DNA of 44,000 bases from Marinobacter sp. (GTDB lineage: Bacteria; Pseudomonadota; Gammaproteobacteria; Pseudomonadales; Oleiphilaceae), in assembly GCA_030457765.1 (NCBI GenBank), contig JAKDUK010000018.1, forward strand, positions 1 to 44,000. Reading direction: 5' to 3'. Below, one piece after another: positions 24,674 to 34,691 of the stretch (the stretch's first letter is position 1; each line of letters opens with the position of its first letter). The notes beneath the pieces are model-generated. The model was not told where the DNA came from. It worked only from the letters and a program-made list of their open reading frames with translations, and searched no databases. The position numbers and the translations under genes are program-made.

Positions 24674-25339
24674 ATGAAGGCCTTCAAACCCAAAGTAACT
24701 CTGACCGAGCAGGTCGCGCGCCATATCGAGAATCTGATTGTGTTTGGCCAGCTTGATTCCGGCGAACGTATCTACGAGGCGGCCATGGCGAAGCAAATGG
24801 AAGTTAGCCATGGCTGCATTCGGGAAGGCCTCTTGCTGCTCGAAAAGCGCCATCTGGTGAAAAACGTACCCCGTAAAGGTGCGTTTGTTACGGAGTTGGA
24901 CGATTATTTTGTGCGCAGCCTTTACGAGACACTGGAGCTCTACCTGACCCACACCGGCCGAAAACTTGTTCGGCAATGGCAACCTGAAGATCTGGAACGA
25001 TTGGAACAGTTGTATCAGCAGATGGAAGATTGCTTCAACAAGAATGATCTGATGGCGTTCCTGGACTTGGGTGTTGAATATACCAAGGCCTCTCTGGCCT
25101 ATGCCGATAATTATTTTATTATTGCCGCTATTGATGATTTGTGGCCTTCGGCCAGGCGCTGCGCCTTCGTCGCCTTCAAGCACGGCGGTAAACGTGTACT
25201 GGAAGACAACCTGGCCCACATGCGGGAATCGATCAGTGCCATCAAAGACAGAGATGAAGACCGGTTAAGCTCACTTCTGCGCCGCTATGCCATGCAGCAG
25301 TGCCAACAGGTATGTGATACTAATAAAACAACTGGGTGA
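24674..25339 (+). CDS. GntR-family regulator with FCD domain
   Basis: 221 residues. A winged helix fills about residues 8-75 (LTEQVARHIENLIVFGQL, EAAMAKQMEVSHGCIREGLLLLEKR, VKNVPRKGAFV), followed by an all-helical FCD domain with conserved-looking Asp and His (DLGVEYTKASL, NLAHMRESISAI). It probably binds a small carboxylate, with metal. The usual SRGPVREAL-type recognition segment is changed to SHGCIREGL. The 3' end overlaps the convergent patatin gene by 20 bases. Targets are unknown. Confidence 0.88.
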   Translation: MKAFKPKVTLTEQVARHIENLIVFGQLDSGERIYEAAMAKQMEVSHGCIREGLLLLEKRHLVKNVPRKGAFVTELDDYFVRSLYETLELYLTHTGRKLVRQWQPEDLERLEQLYQQMEDCFNKNDLMAFLDLGVEYTKASLAYADNYFIIAAIDDLWPSARRCAFVAFKHGGKRVLEDNLAHMRESISAIKDRDEDRLSSLLRRYAMQQCQQVCDTNKTTG

Positions 25340-27536
25340 ACGAGAAACCGATATTCAGATAAGCCACCCAGTTGTCCTTATTGCTGTACGCTGTTGCCAG
25401 CTGCACGGGGCCTAAAAAAGTATCCACCCCTGTGAAAACGCTCCAGGATTTCACCGAGCTGTTCCAGCCGGCATCGCTCAGGGATTCCCAGGCGTTTCCT
25501 GCCTCCAGCCCCATGCCCGCGAACCAGGGTGTAATCGGGCCTCCAAAAGACTGGCTGGCGTAAACTGACGCCATGCCCGCACTGTCGCCCGTTATCTGAC
25601 CGGGTGCATACGCAGACAAGCGCCGAAATCCGCCAAGGCGTATGGCGTTCTCAAGCCCCGCGTTGCCGCGGGTCACCGTATGGGCAAACAGTAGTCCAGT
25701 CAGGGTGAAGCCTTTATAGCTCCCTGTGCCAAGTGCCATTCCGGTTATAGAGTCGAAGTGTCGGTCGGAGCCAAGATCTTCACGCTCCACACGTCCCCGA
25801 ATGCCGGCAAAAGCTCCGTCACGGGGGAAAAACGGATCATCCAGTGAATCGTGCACCAGTTGTAGACTCACATTGCCTTGATGTACTGCGCCATCCGGGG
25901 AAGGCGCAGTACCTATCTGCTCATCCACGGTGGCATAACCCCGGGCGTAGGTAAGGCGGGTTTCAGCATTGCCCCCCAACTCCATACCCAAACCAATATC
26001 TGCCTGGCGGAATGTGACATCCAACTCCGCAACGCGAGCACCTTCAATGCCGTATACGCTAATGGTATCCCGGGAGTATTGTGCACCCGCCACCAAAAAA
26101 CGCTCATAGCCATAATCGAGCGGCTGATACCACTGAGTGCGAACACGTGGTTCCGTGCCAAGCTGCACACCCGTTTGCCATTCGGCGCCCAGCTCATTCA
26201 GTTCCGTCACACGCAAAGAAGAAGTCAGATTGAAGCGCGTATCGCCGTCAAAGTTGTCTTCATAATTCAGGCCAAACGACAGGTAATTAGGTCCCCAGCT
26301 TTTTTCCTGCGCCTTAATAACCAGTAGCGTTCCATCGGCTGTTGGTGACTGGGCGTAAGACACAGTTTCGTAATAGCCCAAGCCATAAATACGCTTCAAG
26401 TCTGCTTCCAGTGCATTTACATCCAGCGGCTCGCCAATTTTTTGCCGTATCCGCTCACGGAGGAATTCGCGGCCCAAGCGGCGGTCATGCTCTATTTTTA
26501 TGCCGGAAATAGCGCCTGCACTATAGCTGGCAGAGGCTAACCGCGACCTGTAGGCCTGCCATGCAGGGTTTGCAACCGTGAGAGCATTCAGCTCAACCGC
26601 CTGGGATCTGGCACCAGTGGCTCCCAGCTCAAACAGCACAGGCGCGTTAAAAAAGTCGGCCGAGCTATGGCCTTCCAGATTTGGCTGAATGAGCACATCT
26701 TCGTCGCCGAGCAATGCCAATTGTTGATCGGTATTACGCCGAGTCATGATGGTGGTCAGTTGACCAAATACCGAGAACGCCTCCCGCAGTTTGTCTGGAC
26801 CCATCAATGCATCGGTGATATCAACCGCAATAATAACGTCTGCTCCCATCTCGCGGGCAACACTAACGGGCAAGTTACTGGCTACGCCACCATCTACCAG
26901 CAAACGACCATTGAGCTTCGCCGGAGCATACACGCCGGGAATGCTCATGCTTGCCCGTATGGCTGCGGCCAGATTGCCACTGCCAAGCACCACTATTTCG
27001 CCGGTTTCCAAATCGGTTGCAACCGCACGAAAGGGGATAGGCAGGCGATCAAATTCTTCAATCAGGGCAACGTTGCGGGTGAGCTCATTAAGGATAAAAC
27101 CAAGATTTTGTCCGGCAATGATGCCGGCTCCCAGATGCAATCCGTCTAAGCTGACACCAAGGCCCGGTGTAACAGGGTATCGCCACTCGCCCTGTTTTCG
27201 ACGAACAGGTTTGTAAGTCCGGCCCGGGTTATCCTGAAAGCTCGACAACCAGTCCATTTCGATAAAACGGCGTTCAATTTCTGCCACTGACATGCCAGAG
27301 GCATAGAGTGCACCCACCGCAGAGCCAGCGCTGGTTCCCACCACCATATCCACCGGAATTTTCATTTCTTCCAGCACCCGAAGCACACCGACGTGGGCCA
27401 TACCTTTGGCCCCGCCGCCACTGAGCACAAGACCTACTTTAGGGCGTTCGGTCGAGGTACTGTCGGCCGCCGCAGTGTGCGATATGAAGAAGGCCAAAAT
27501 CAGACAGGTGAAAGTAAATACAGAAAATCGCTTCAA
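25320..27536 (-). CDS. patatin-like phospholipase fused to POTRA and Omp85 barrel (PlpD-like)
   Basis: 738 residues. A signal peptide (about 1-24) is followed by a patatin domain (33-about 330) with the oxyanion loop GGGAKG, Ser69 in GTSAGS and Asp215 in DGG. A POTRA-like segment (about 345-410) and a C-terminal surface-antigen/Omp85 barrel ending in an aromatic residue (FTQLFY) complete it. This is the type Vd layout of PlpD: a phospholipase A exported with its own barrel. The TTG start is supported because an in-frame stop lies three codons upstream and no ATG intervenes. The upstream 195-codon gene is 28 bases away and may be co-transcribed. Confidence 0.93.
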   Translation of the reverse strand: MKRFSVFTFTCLILAFFISHTAAADSTSTERPKVGLVLSGGGAKGMAHVGVLRVLEEMKIPVDMVVGTSAGSAVGALYASGMSVAEIERRFIEMDWLSSFQDNPGRTYKPVRRKQGEWRYPVTPGLGVSLDGLHLGAGIIAGQNLGFILNELTRNVALIEEFDRLPIPFRAVATDLETGEIVVLGSGNLAAAIRASMSIPGVYAPAKLNGRLLVDGGVASNLPVSVAREMGADVIIAVDITDALMGPDKLREAFSVFGQLTTIMTRRNTDQQLALLGDEDVLIQPNLEGHSSADFFNAPVLFELGATGARSQAVELNALTVANPAWQAYRSRLASASYSAGAISGIKIEHDRRLGREFLRERIRQKIGEPLDVNALEADLKRIYGLGYYETVSYAQSPTADGTLLVIKAQEKSWGPNYLSFGLNYEDNFDGDTRFNLTSSLRVTELNELGAEWQTGVQLGTEPRVRTQWYQPLDYGYERFLVAGAQYSRDTISVYGIEGARVAELDVTFRQADIGLGMELGGNAETRLTYARGYATVDEQIGTAPSPDGAVHQGNVSLQLVHDSLDDPFFPRDGAFAGIRGRVEREDLGSDRHFDSITGMALGTGSYKGFTLTGLLFAHTVTRGNAGLENAIRLGGFRRLSAYAPGQITGDSAGMASVYASQSFGGPITPWFAGMGLEAGNAWESLSDAGWNSSVKSWSVFTGVDTFLGPVQLATAYSNKDNWVAYLNIGFSFTQLFY

Positions 27537-27564
27537 AACCTGTCAAACCTCATACACTCAATAC

Positions 27565-28152
27565 TCACTGGTTATTTGGCTTTTCATCTGCCAACGAAAG
27601 ATGCGACACGTCTGGCACCACAGGCGGCGGCAGATCCCGCTCTATGCCGATATCACTGCCGGCCGGCGCCAGTGTCCAGTCATCCAGGTGTTGGAACATC
27701 GGCACCTCTGCTTTTACAGGCTCTGCCAGGGTAACACCGACCGGGTCGAGCCCAAGTGCTGACCCGGCAAGAATGTCATCTACCTTATCGCCTGCAACCT
27801 GCAACCGGTCACCCGGCTCGACATTCACGGCGCCAGCGCAAGACTGTGGGCTGGCAGGGGCAGGCGTCGGCTCCACTGGTTTACTAGCCGGCGTGGTTGC
27901 AGGTTCCGGTTTTGTTTTCGGCTGACTACCCGCCATGGGCTGAACATAGGCAACCATGCCGTGTTTGTTCAGCACCGCGCGGTATTTTTCGGCTTGCTCT
28001 TGGTCTAGCTTGTTCCGAATCACCACCGGGCTGCCGCTGAACATGCGCTCTATTTGCTCAACACTGGCCTTAAACAGCGCCCGGGCATTATTCCGTGCTG
28101 TCGCCATATCCGTGCCGGGGGCACACTCACCCTTGAACATAAGCTGAAACAT
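27565..28152 (-). CDS. uncharacterised protein with conserved N-terminal domain and proline-rich tail
   Basis: 195 residues from the ATG at 28152, eight bases after AGGAG. The first 70 residues (MFQLMFKGECAPGTD, ARALFKASVEQIERMFSG, LDQEQAEKYRAVLNKHG) look like a small alpha/beta module that I recall at the N-terminus of various gammaproteobacterial proteins, including RDD-type ones. Its function is unknown. The rest is rich in Pro, Ala and acidic residues with no membrane segment, so it is probably a disordered cytoplasmic tail. It precedes the patatin gene on the same strand. Confidence 0.75.
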   Translation of the reverse strand: MFQLMFKGECAPGTDMATARNNARALFKASVEQIERMFSGSPVVIRNKLDQEQAEKYRAVLNKHGMVAYVQPMAGSQPKTKPEPATTPASKPVEPTPAPASPQSCAGAVNVEPGDRLQVAGDKVDDILAGSALGLDPVGVTLAEPVKAEVPMFQHLDDWTLAPAGSDIGIERDLPPPVVPDVSHLSLADEKPNNQ

Positions 28153-28317
28153 GGGCAACTCTCCTGCCGTCAATTTTTATTTCATGATAGTTGATGCAAC
28201 CCCGCCAGGGGAGCCCCGTGCACGCGCCACCCGCTACCCATTCACAGGAACTGCAAACAATTGAAAAAACTCTGCCAAACACCGCGCAATAAACGACAGT
28301 TTTTGCAATAATCATTC

Positions 28318-28342
28318 GTAACCAAACATTACACTCGGTTAC
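28318..28342 (+). promoter_or_regulatory. inverted repeat GTAACC-N13-GGTTAC before an exported-protein gene
   Basis: GTAACC (28318-28323) and GGTTAC (28337-28342) are perfect complements, 35 bases before the ATG at 28377, in the divergent gap 28153-28376. It could be an operator or a small hairpin. The rest of the gap is AT-richer, with no unambiguous -35/-10. Confidence 0.3.
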
Positions 28343-28376
28343 ATTAAGTTAAAATGCAATTCAGGGAGCTACCCCC

Positions 28377-28742
28377 ATGAACATCCAGAATCTGGCCCGC
28401 GCTACAGCCGTGGTAGCGTTATGCTCTGCACCAGCCATTCAGGCGGAGAATCTGGATATAATTATGAGTCAGGTATTCCCTCAGGATCACGCAACCTACA
28501 TCGGCTACGAAAGTATTGAGCGGGAAGACATTCCGGTTTCCTCAGCCATCGAGCGCAAATACCTGGTTGTCGACTTTCGACTTGCCTCTGGTCAGTCTGC
28601 ATCAGAACAACTTCAGGCCAGCGTGCACAAGGTCTGTATGACACTGTTGAAAGACCATGAACTGATTCGTGATTTGTCTGATTCTGGTTACGACATGGTT
28701 TCTGTAGCTTTTGACCGCCGCTCCCAATTCGATTGCCTATAA
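28377..28742 (+). CDS. small exported protein of unknown function
   Basis: 121 residues with a clear signal peptide (about 1-23, ending AIQAEN) and a mature domain of about 98 residues. Two cysteines occur in the mature part: one in VHKVCMTLLKD and one at the C-terminus (FDCL). They could form a disulfide in the periplasm. The ATG follows GGGAG. It is convergent with the sensor kinase gene, only ten bases away. No family was recognised. Confidence 0.75.
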   Translation: MNIQNLARATAVVALCSAPAIQAENLDIIMSQVFPQDHATYIGYESIEREDIPVSSAIERKYLVVDFRLASGQSASEQLQASVHKVCMTLLKDHELIRDLSDSGYDMVSVAFDRRSQFDCL

Positions 28743-28752
28743 GCTATGGCCG

Positions 28753-31536
28753 TTAATCTTCTCGGCCCAACAGTTTTGGAAACCCTTCCAGTGTGCTGTT
28801 AACCGCGTCCAGGTTAAATGCTTCTACATCGGCCAGCAGTTTCTCACCGTAGCGGGTTACCGACCTGGAGCGAAAGCGCTGCCCCCACGCCAGTACACGG
28901 CACGCAAACTCTCGCATTTCTTCCGGGTCGCCACTCTCGCGCACGGCTTCCCAATCGTCACCAAAGTCTGCTGTTAACTGCTCTCGAAGCCAACCTCGCT
29001 CCTGCATGCTTAAGGTTTGGGCTAGCAGCCGTTCAGATTCTTTGGTCTCGCCTTCGTCCTGAGCTTGTTCGCCCGTTGCCACAACCTGAGGTAGCGTGAG
29101 CGTAAAAACAGAGCCCTGCTCCGGCTCGCTTTCTACCTGCAGTTCGCCACCCATCATTTGCGCCAACTTGCGGCTGATAGCAAGTCCAAGTCCAGTGCCT
29201 CCATAGCGACGGGTATTTTGTCCCTCCTGTTGCTCAAACGCATCAAAAATACGGTCGCGTTGATCAGCTGGGATTCCGATACCAGAGTCCTCTACTTTAA
29301 CAGTAAGCCGGTAGCTCTGGTGTTCCGGGACTTCGTCGGGGGTTTCCTCAACCGGCAGAACCGTTGCCCGCACAGCCACGCCGCCATCGTGGGTGAACTT
29401 AATGGCATTCCCCACAAGATTGAACAACACCTGCCGAAAACGGGTTTCGTCCAGCATCATGGCTACTGGCATATCTGAACCGACGCTTACCTCCAGGGTG
29501 ATGCCCTGCTCCCGTGCCCGCAAATCAAAAATATGGCGAACATCATCAAGAAGCCGGCGAACGGATACCGGCGAGTAGTCCAGACGCATTTTACCCGCCT
29601 CAATACGGGAGAGATCCAAAATGTCGTTGATCAGCATAAGCAGGCTGCGACTGCCAGCCCGGATAGCATCCAGATAGTTACGTTGCTGGGGGTCTGTCAC
29701 GCTGTTGCTTAAAAGATCGCTGTAGCCGATCACCGCGTTCATGGGTGTTCGAATCTCATGAGACATATTGGCCAAAAACTCACTTTTCGTTCGGCTGGCC
29801 GTTTCTGCCTCCCGGGCCAGGCGCTCTGCTACCAGTTTTGCGGCGCGCAGCTCGTCTTCGCTTCGGCGCAGAGCATTTTCAGACCGGATACGCTCGTCCA
29901 CCTCCCGCGATAGTTTTCGGTTCCAGTACAGGAAGATAAGCACCACCACCAGGGCAATCAGAACAACCCGTCGCACCACGGTGTAGTCGGCCTTTTGCTC
30001 GATATCCAGATGAATCCACCGGTTGTATATGGTTTCGGTTTCAGCCGGCTTCAGGCTACCCAAAGCCTTATTCAGAATACGATGCAGCTCTGGGTTGTCT
30101 TTGCGAACTGCCAGCCGCAAATCATACTGATAAGGTGTGATGCTGGTAATTCGCAGATTAGAGAGGCCAAGCCTGGCAACGGTATAACTGACCGCGGGGA
30201 TGTGAGTCACCATGACATCGAGATCGCCGTTGGAGAGCGCCAGCAGGCCTTCCTCTACAGTTGCCACCGGGTACAGGTCCAAGTTTGGATGGTTGATCAG
30301 CAAATAATCGTGAGCAGCATGGCGATTGACCGCACCCACTCGTTCGTTGCGCAGCTCCCGAAGGTCCCCGATAAACCGCCCATCGTCTCGGATTACTAAG
30401 GCAATCGGCACGTTCACGTAGGCGCGGGTAAACAAAAACGAATCCTTTGTGCGCGGTGTGCGTGACAAGCCGGGCAGAATATCCACCTCGCCAGAGATAA
30501 GCGCCTGCTCCGCACTCAAGCGGTCTTCCAGGATGTGCTCTTCGAACGCTGCTCCAAGTTGGTTTTCCAGGCGCGCGACAAGATCTGCCACCAAACCAGT
30601 GGCGAGACCATCCTGCTCGTACTCAAACGGCGGCCAGTCAGAGCGATAGGCAATTTTGAGGTCAGGATGGCGTTTGAGCCACTCGACATCAGAGGCCGAC
30701 AACTCTACGCCGCTTTGCTCCAGCGCCGATAAATCCACATCCAGCCAGGATTGCCGGATAACCCGATGTTCGTTATGACTGATCGCATCTACGGTTTGAT
30801 CCAACACCCGGAATAATGGCTCGTTACCCTCATCCACCTGCAAGACCACATCCACCAATGTTTGCTCAAGCAGCAGCGACAGACCTATGCCGTTAATCAT
30901 GGCCGACTGAAGGTAATCTGAGACCACAGGCACAGCGCCCAAGAAAGCATCCGCCTGGCCGGATAACACATGGCTGACCGCTTCGCCCAGGCTCTGAACC
31001 GGAACCGGCGTAAAGCTTTCAACAGAATCAAGCAAGGTGTATTGATTAGGATCGTCTTCCACCACCGCTATACGGCGATTTTCCAGATCAGCCAGCGAGC
31101 GAATGGTGGAATCGCCCGCACTGATAAACAAACCGTAGGTGAGGGTCATCAACGGGCTGGTATAACGCGTACCAATAGGGGCGGGTGTGCCAGACAATCG
31201 CGTGGTCAGGAGCGCATCGGTTGTGGGCCGGTCGAGTACTGGCCCGGTACTGGCACCGGAGTCAATAACAACAGGGTTAATGGGCAGGCCAAGCTTGCCA
31301 GAAAGCCGGGTAAGGTAATCAATGTAAGTACCAGCCAGAACACCGTTTGCGGCTTCAAACACCAGCGGTATTTGATCTGTGCGCACACCAATTTCCAGCT
31401 TCTCCTGCTCACTGACCCACTGTAAGTCCTCGTTGCCCAATACAGGGGCTGGAGATATCTGGGGGGGATCTGCTAGCGCTGACGACTGGAACTCCAGCAC
31501 TAGCCAGCATAGCGTAAACAGTAGAGTCGCTTTCAC
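28753..31536 (-). CDS. sensor histidine kinase with two periplasmic solute-binding domains (BvgS/EvgS-like, no receiver)
   Basis: 927 residues. A signal peptide (1-22), two tandem SBP_bac_3 domains (about 45-260 and 280-500) and one membrane helix near 512-530 are followed by a short coiled segment. HisKA has phospho-acceptor His593 in [18 protein letters not shown], and the HATPase contains the N box ([13 protein letters not shown]), [15 protein letters not shown] and the [13 protein letters not shown] lid. Unlike BvgS or EvgS it has no receiver domain. Its last 75 residues are a helical segment ending in FPKLL, like the C-terminal bundle seen in some hybrid kinases. No response regulator is nearby, so the partner must be elsewhere. 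Confidence 0.92.
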   Translation of the reverse strand: MKATLLFTLCWLVLEFQSSALADPPQISPAPVLGNEDLQWVSEQEKLEIGVRTDQIPLVFEAANGVLAGTYIDYLTRLSGKLGLPINPVVIDSGASTGPVLDRPTTDALLTTRLSGTPAPIGTRYTSPLMTLTYGLFISAGDSTIRSLADLENRRIAVVEDDPNQYTLLDSVESFTPVPVQSLGEAVSHVLSGQADAFLGAVPVVSDYLQSAMINGIGLSLLLEQTLVDVVLQVDEGNEPLFRVLDQTVDAISHNEHRVIRQSWLDVDLSALEQSGVELSASDVEWLKRHPDLKIAYRSDWPPFEYEQDGLATGLVADLVARLENQLGAAFEEHILEDRLSAEQALISGEVDILPGLSRTPRTKDSFLFTRAYVNVPIALVIRDDGRFIGDLRELRNERVGAVNRHAAHDYLLINHPNLDLYPVATVEEGLLALSNGDLDVMVTHIPAVSYTVARLGLSNLRITSITPYQYDLRLAVRKDNPELHRILNKALGSLKPAETETIYNRWIHLDIEQKADYTVVRRVVLIALVVVLIFLYWNRKLSREVDERIRSENALRRSEDELRAAKLVAERLAREAETASRTKSEFLANMSHEIRTPMNAVIGYSDLLSNSVTDPQQRNYLDAIRAGSRSLLMLINDILDLSRIEAGKMRLDYSPVSVRRLLDDVRHIFDLRAREQGITLEVSVGSDMPVAMMLDETRFRQVLFNLVGNAIKFTHDGGVAVRATVLPVEETPDEVPEHQSYRLTVKVEDSGIGIPADQRDRIFDAFEQQEGQNTRRYGGTGLGLAISRKLAQMMGGELQVESEPEQGSVFTLTLPQVVATGEQAQDEGETKESERLLAQTLSMQERGWLREQLTADFGDDWEAVRESGDPEEMREFACRVLAWGQRFRSRSVTRYGEKLLADVEAFNLDAVNSTLEGFPKLLGRED

Positions 31537-31600
31537 CGGACAGCCTCAAAGATGGCACTATGTTTTTTGATGCTATATTTGTACATTAGAAAAGCCCGCA

Positions 31601-32962
31601 CTAGTCGGTTGGTTGGCTGACTTTAACGCAATTGCGGCCTTCATCTTTAGCAATATAAAGCGCACGGTCTGACCGTTCAAAAACTGACTCCTCGGTATCC
31701 CCGGGGTGAAAGGCGGCAAGGCCAGCGGAGAAGGTTATAGTTACCGGCTCACCCCCGAAATGGAACGGAAGGGCACTGATGTGTGATCGGAGCTTGTCCA
31801 TCACAATTTGCGCATCTGCGGGAGGGGTTTCTGGAAACAGAAACACAAACTCTTCACCGCCGAAACGAGCCACAAAATCAGTGGCACGCAGCCGATTTTT
31901 GAATTCTTTGGCGACAAGCTGAAGCACCCGATCGCCAGCCTTGTGCCCGTAGGAATCATTTACGCGCTTGAAAAGATCAATATCCAGAACGCCAATCGTT
32001 AGCGGATACTGATAACGCTTCCACCGATTGAATTCAAAAGCCAGGCGCTCCTGCCAAGCTTCACGATTAGGCAACTGAGTCAGCAGATCTGTCATGGCGC
32101 GTTCGCGCTCCTTACGGACCTGACTCTGCATTTGCTCTGAGTGCGCCTCCATAATAGCCACTTTTTCTTGCATAGCCATCAACTGCTCAGACAGCAATTT
32201 TTCTCTCTCGGTTTCTTCTACCCGAAAACGACCGACCGCGTCACCAATGCACTCAAGATGGCCACTAACCGACTGCTTCAACCCATGAATATCGTCACTG
32301 GCTTCAATGTGCCGGCCAACCTGTTCAATTTCGTCGCGGATGTTGCGATCCAGGGTGTCTGCCGCAGCCTGGCGGCCCGATTGCGCAGACGATTGCACAG
32401 AAAAGTGCTCTTGCAAGGCCTCAAGGCGCTCATCAAGGCGTTTAAGAAACGCTTCGAATTCCCTCTGGCTGCGAGTGACAGCGGCAACAATCAAGTCTGC
32501 TACCTGATTGAGCCCCTCCCTCAGTTCATCCCAGTTATCGCTGGAGAGCAGTGATTTTTGCAAATTTCTTGCGTGTGCCTCAGCGGCAGATTCCAAAGAC
32601 ACCTGGCTGAGCAGCTGGCCTAAAAGATGGCCAACACGCCGGGCAATCCGAAGCCGCTGGCTATGGGGGTTCTCAATGTCGTCGCTGTCTGCCACACCTG
32701 TATCGTCGAGAAGAGCGACCTGACGGTCTATCTGGCCCTGCAGCTCTCGCCAGCTTTTCACATCGACCTCTTTTTTACGCAAATCGGATCGAACACGCTC
32801 AAGCAGGCTGTCCAGTTCTGGGGCCTGGCCTTCAGAGGCGAGGCTAGTACGTACCAGCATACGCTCCAGTGTGTTGCGCTCGGCCTTCCACTTTTCTTCC
32901 CTGTGCTCTGCAGTCTCAAGCTCCTGGAAGTACTTTTCCTTCCAGGTTTGGTCCGATGACAT
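31601..32962 (-). CDS. GGDEF diguanylate cyclase with long coiled-coil N-terminus
   Basis: 453 residues. About 280 N-terminal residues are charged and helical (coiled coil), with no membrane segment. The catalytic domain begins near ERAMTDLLTQLPNREAW and holds the active motif GGEEF at about 368-372. An inhibitory RATD site sits exactly five residues before it. It should make c-di-GMP from two GTP with product inhibition. The ATG at 32962 overlaps the xerC stop (TGATG), with AGGAG upstream, so it is the last gene of the lysA-dapF-DUF484-xerC operon. Confidence 0.93.
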   Translation of the reverse strand: MSSDQTWKEKYFQELETAEHREEKWKAERNTLERMLVRTSLASEGQAPELDSLLERVRSDLRKKEVDVKSWRELQGQIDRQVALLDDTGVADSDDIENPHSQRLRIARRVGHLLGQLLSQVSLESAAEAHARNLQKSLLSSDNWDELREGLNQVADLIVAAVTRSQREFEAFLKRLDERLEALQEHFSVQSSAQSGRQAAADTLDRNIRDEIEQVGRHIEASDDIHGLKQSVSGHLECIGDAVGRFRVEETEREKLLSEQLMAMQEKVAIMEAHSEQMQSQVRKERERAMTDLLTQLPNREAWQERLAFEFNRWKRYQYPLTIGVLDIDLFKRVNDSYGHKAGDRVLQLVAKEFKNRLRATDFVARFGGEEFVFLFPETPPADAQIVMDKLRSHISALPFHFGGEPVTITFSAGLAAFHPGDTEESVFERSDRALYIAKDEGRNCVKVSQPTD

Positions 32963-33927
32963 CACTCGCTCCTTTGCTGTCCGTATGTCTGACCACGTGA
33001 ATGACGTCGGCGCGCCCTGGGATGACTCTGGTCATACACCCGAGCCAAATGCTGGAAGTCTAGATGAGTATAAACCTGCGTAGTGGCTATGTCGGCATGG
33101 CCCAGCAATTCTTGAACCGCTCGCAGGTCGCCACTGGATTCAAGCATATGGCTGGCAAACGAATGTCGCAACATGTGAGGATGGAGCTTCTGATCAGCCC
33201 CCTTTGCAACACCCCAGCGGTTCAGGCGAGCCTGTATGCTGCGGTGGCTGAGACGATCGCCCCGGCGGCTTACAAACAAGGCCGTTTCGGCTTCTGGCGC
33301 CAGTTCTGCACGAACAGGCATCCACTGAGTGATAGCGTCCAGCGCTTTGCGGCCTACCGGCAGTATGCGTGCTTTCCCGCCTTTACCGACAACCCGTGCC
33401 TCGCCGCTCTTGCGATCCACTGCACTGAGATCCAGGCTGGCCAGTTCGGCTAAACGCAGGCCAGAAGAATACATCAATTCAAACATACACCTATCACGTA
33501 TTTCCAGCGGGTCATCCGGTGCGGCATCAAGAAGGTAATTGAGTTGATCCACATCGGCCACGCTGGGCAGGCGCCGGCTGCTCTTTGGCGGGCGGATATC
33601 CAAAGCCGGGTTGTCGGTGGCCAGTCGCTCTCGCAACAGGTACTGATAAAAACGCCTGATGGCCGAAAGGTGCCGGGCGATACTGCGGCCACTTAAACCC
33701 TGGCGACTGAGGTTTGCTACGTAACGGCGCAGATCGTAACCACTTACGGCCCGCCATTGAGCGCTGCCCTGATCCACAAGCCAAATAGCTAGCCGTTGCA
33801 GGTCCCGCTGATAACTGTCGCAGGTACGGGGAGAGTGGCGTTTTTCGGAGGCCAAATGCTGAATGAAATCACTTATGCACCCGCTCAATTCATCAGGCAG
33901 CTGAGCAGGCGCTGGGGCAACAGTCAC
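32962..33927 (-). CDS. xerC: tyrosine recombinase XerC
   Basis: 321 residues. The N-terminal SAM-like core-binding domain (FIQHLASEKRHSPRTCDSYQ) is followed by a catalytic domain. With the GTG at 33927 as residue 1, the active residues are Arg158 (SSGLRLAE), Lys185 (GKGGK), His251 and Arg254 (HMLRHSFA), His277 (LLGH) and Tyr286 (VYTH). It works with XerD to resolve chromosome dimers at dif. The GTG lies one base after the stop of the DUF484 gene; a TTG at 33948 would overlap that gene by 20 bases. The position after dapF and DUF484 is the classic E. coli-type order. Confidence 0.95.
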   Translation of the reverse strand: MTVAPAPAQLPDELSGCISDFIQHLASEKRHSPRTCDSYQRDLQRLAIWLVDQGSAQWRAVSGYDLRRYVANLSRQGLSGRSIARHLSAIRRFYQYLLRERLATDNPALDIRPPKSSRRLPSVADVDQLNYLLDAAPDDPLEIRDRCMFELMYSSGLRLAELASLDLSAVDRKSGEARVVGKGGKARILPVGRKALDAITQWMPVRAELAPEAETALFVSRRGDRLSHRSIQARLNRWGVAKGADQKLHPHMLRHSFASHMLESSGDLRAVQELLGHADIATTQVYTHLDFQHLARVYDQSHPRARRRHSRGQTYGQQRSE

Positions 33928-33928
33928 T

Positions 33929-34675
33929 CTAACGAGACTCCGCCGCAAGATCGGCTACCGGAACGGCGGAGGTGTGGCGCCGAATCATGGGTGGCAAAAG
34001 CCTGCTGAGGGTGTCACTGATGTAACTAAGAAACAGCGAGCCCATACTTTGGTCAAAGTAGCCCGACTGACAACTGCCCACCGCAAAAACGCCAACCAGC
34101 TCATCATGGCGCAAGGGTACTAAGGCCACCGACGCAATGGGTATGTCTCTGTCAGGGAACAAAAATTCCCGCTCGCTCTCACGGAACTGACCACAGACAG
34201 CTTTGCTACCCTCCAGAAGGTTGCCAAGACGATCCTGCGCTTCCGCCGGGCTCACAACATGCAATGCGCCCTGAGCACTGCCAGGCACTTCTACATCGGT
34301 GAACAGGATCACCGATGCCGCATCAAGACCAAAGTCGCCGCGAATGCTGTCATCAATAGTGGAAGCCATATCAACCAGGTTGCGAGCTTCAATAACCTGC
34401 ATCAGCAGACGTTTGCTCTTTTCAAACAGGCGATCGTTGTGGCGGGCAATAGAGATCAGCTCCACCAGTTCGTGGCGCAGAGTATCCCGCTGTTCGCGGA
34501 ACAGATGCACCTGGCGCTCAACCAACGAAATGGCTCGGCCACTGTCATGGGGCAAGGTTAAACTGCGCAGAAGCTCATCCTGATCAACAAAAAAGTCAGG
34601 GTTGCTCTTCAAGTACTCAGCCACCTCTTCCCGGGTGAGCTCATCGGCCTTCTGGTGGGCCGTTTGGTCTGTCAT
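33929..34675 (-). CDS. DUF484 (GAF-like) protein
   Basis: 248 residues. The N-terminal helix region (LTREEVAEYLKSNPDFFVDQ) is the DUF484 hallmark, followed by LTLPHDSGRAISLVERQV, a helical linker and a GAF-like domain (about 110-230). The ATG at 34675 follows AGGAG by seven bases; a longer frame would run into dapF. Its role is unknown across the family, but it is regularly found between dapF and xerC, as here. Confidence 0.92.
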   Translation of the reverse strand: MTDQTAHQKADELTREEVAEYLKSNPDFFVDQDELLRSLTLPHDSGRAISLVERQVHLFREQRDTLRHELVELISIARHNDRLFEKSKRLLMQVIEARNLVDMASTIDDSIRGDFGLDAASVILFTDVEVPGSAQGALHVVSPAEAQDRLGNLLEGSKAVCGQFRESEREFLFPDRDIPIASVALVPLRHDELVGVFAVGSCQSGYFDQSMGSLFLSYISDTLSRLLPPMIRRHTSAVPVADLAAESR

Positions 34676-34691
34676 CGTGCTCTCCTGGCTA

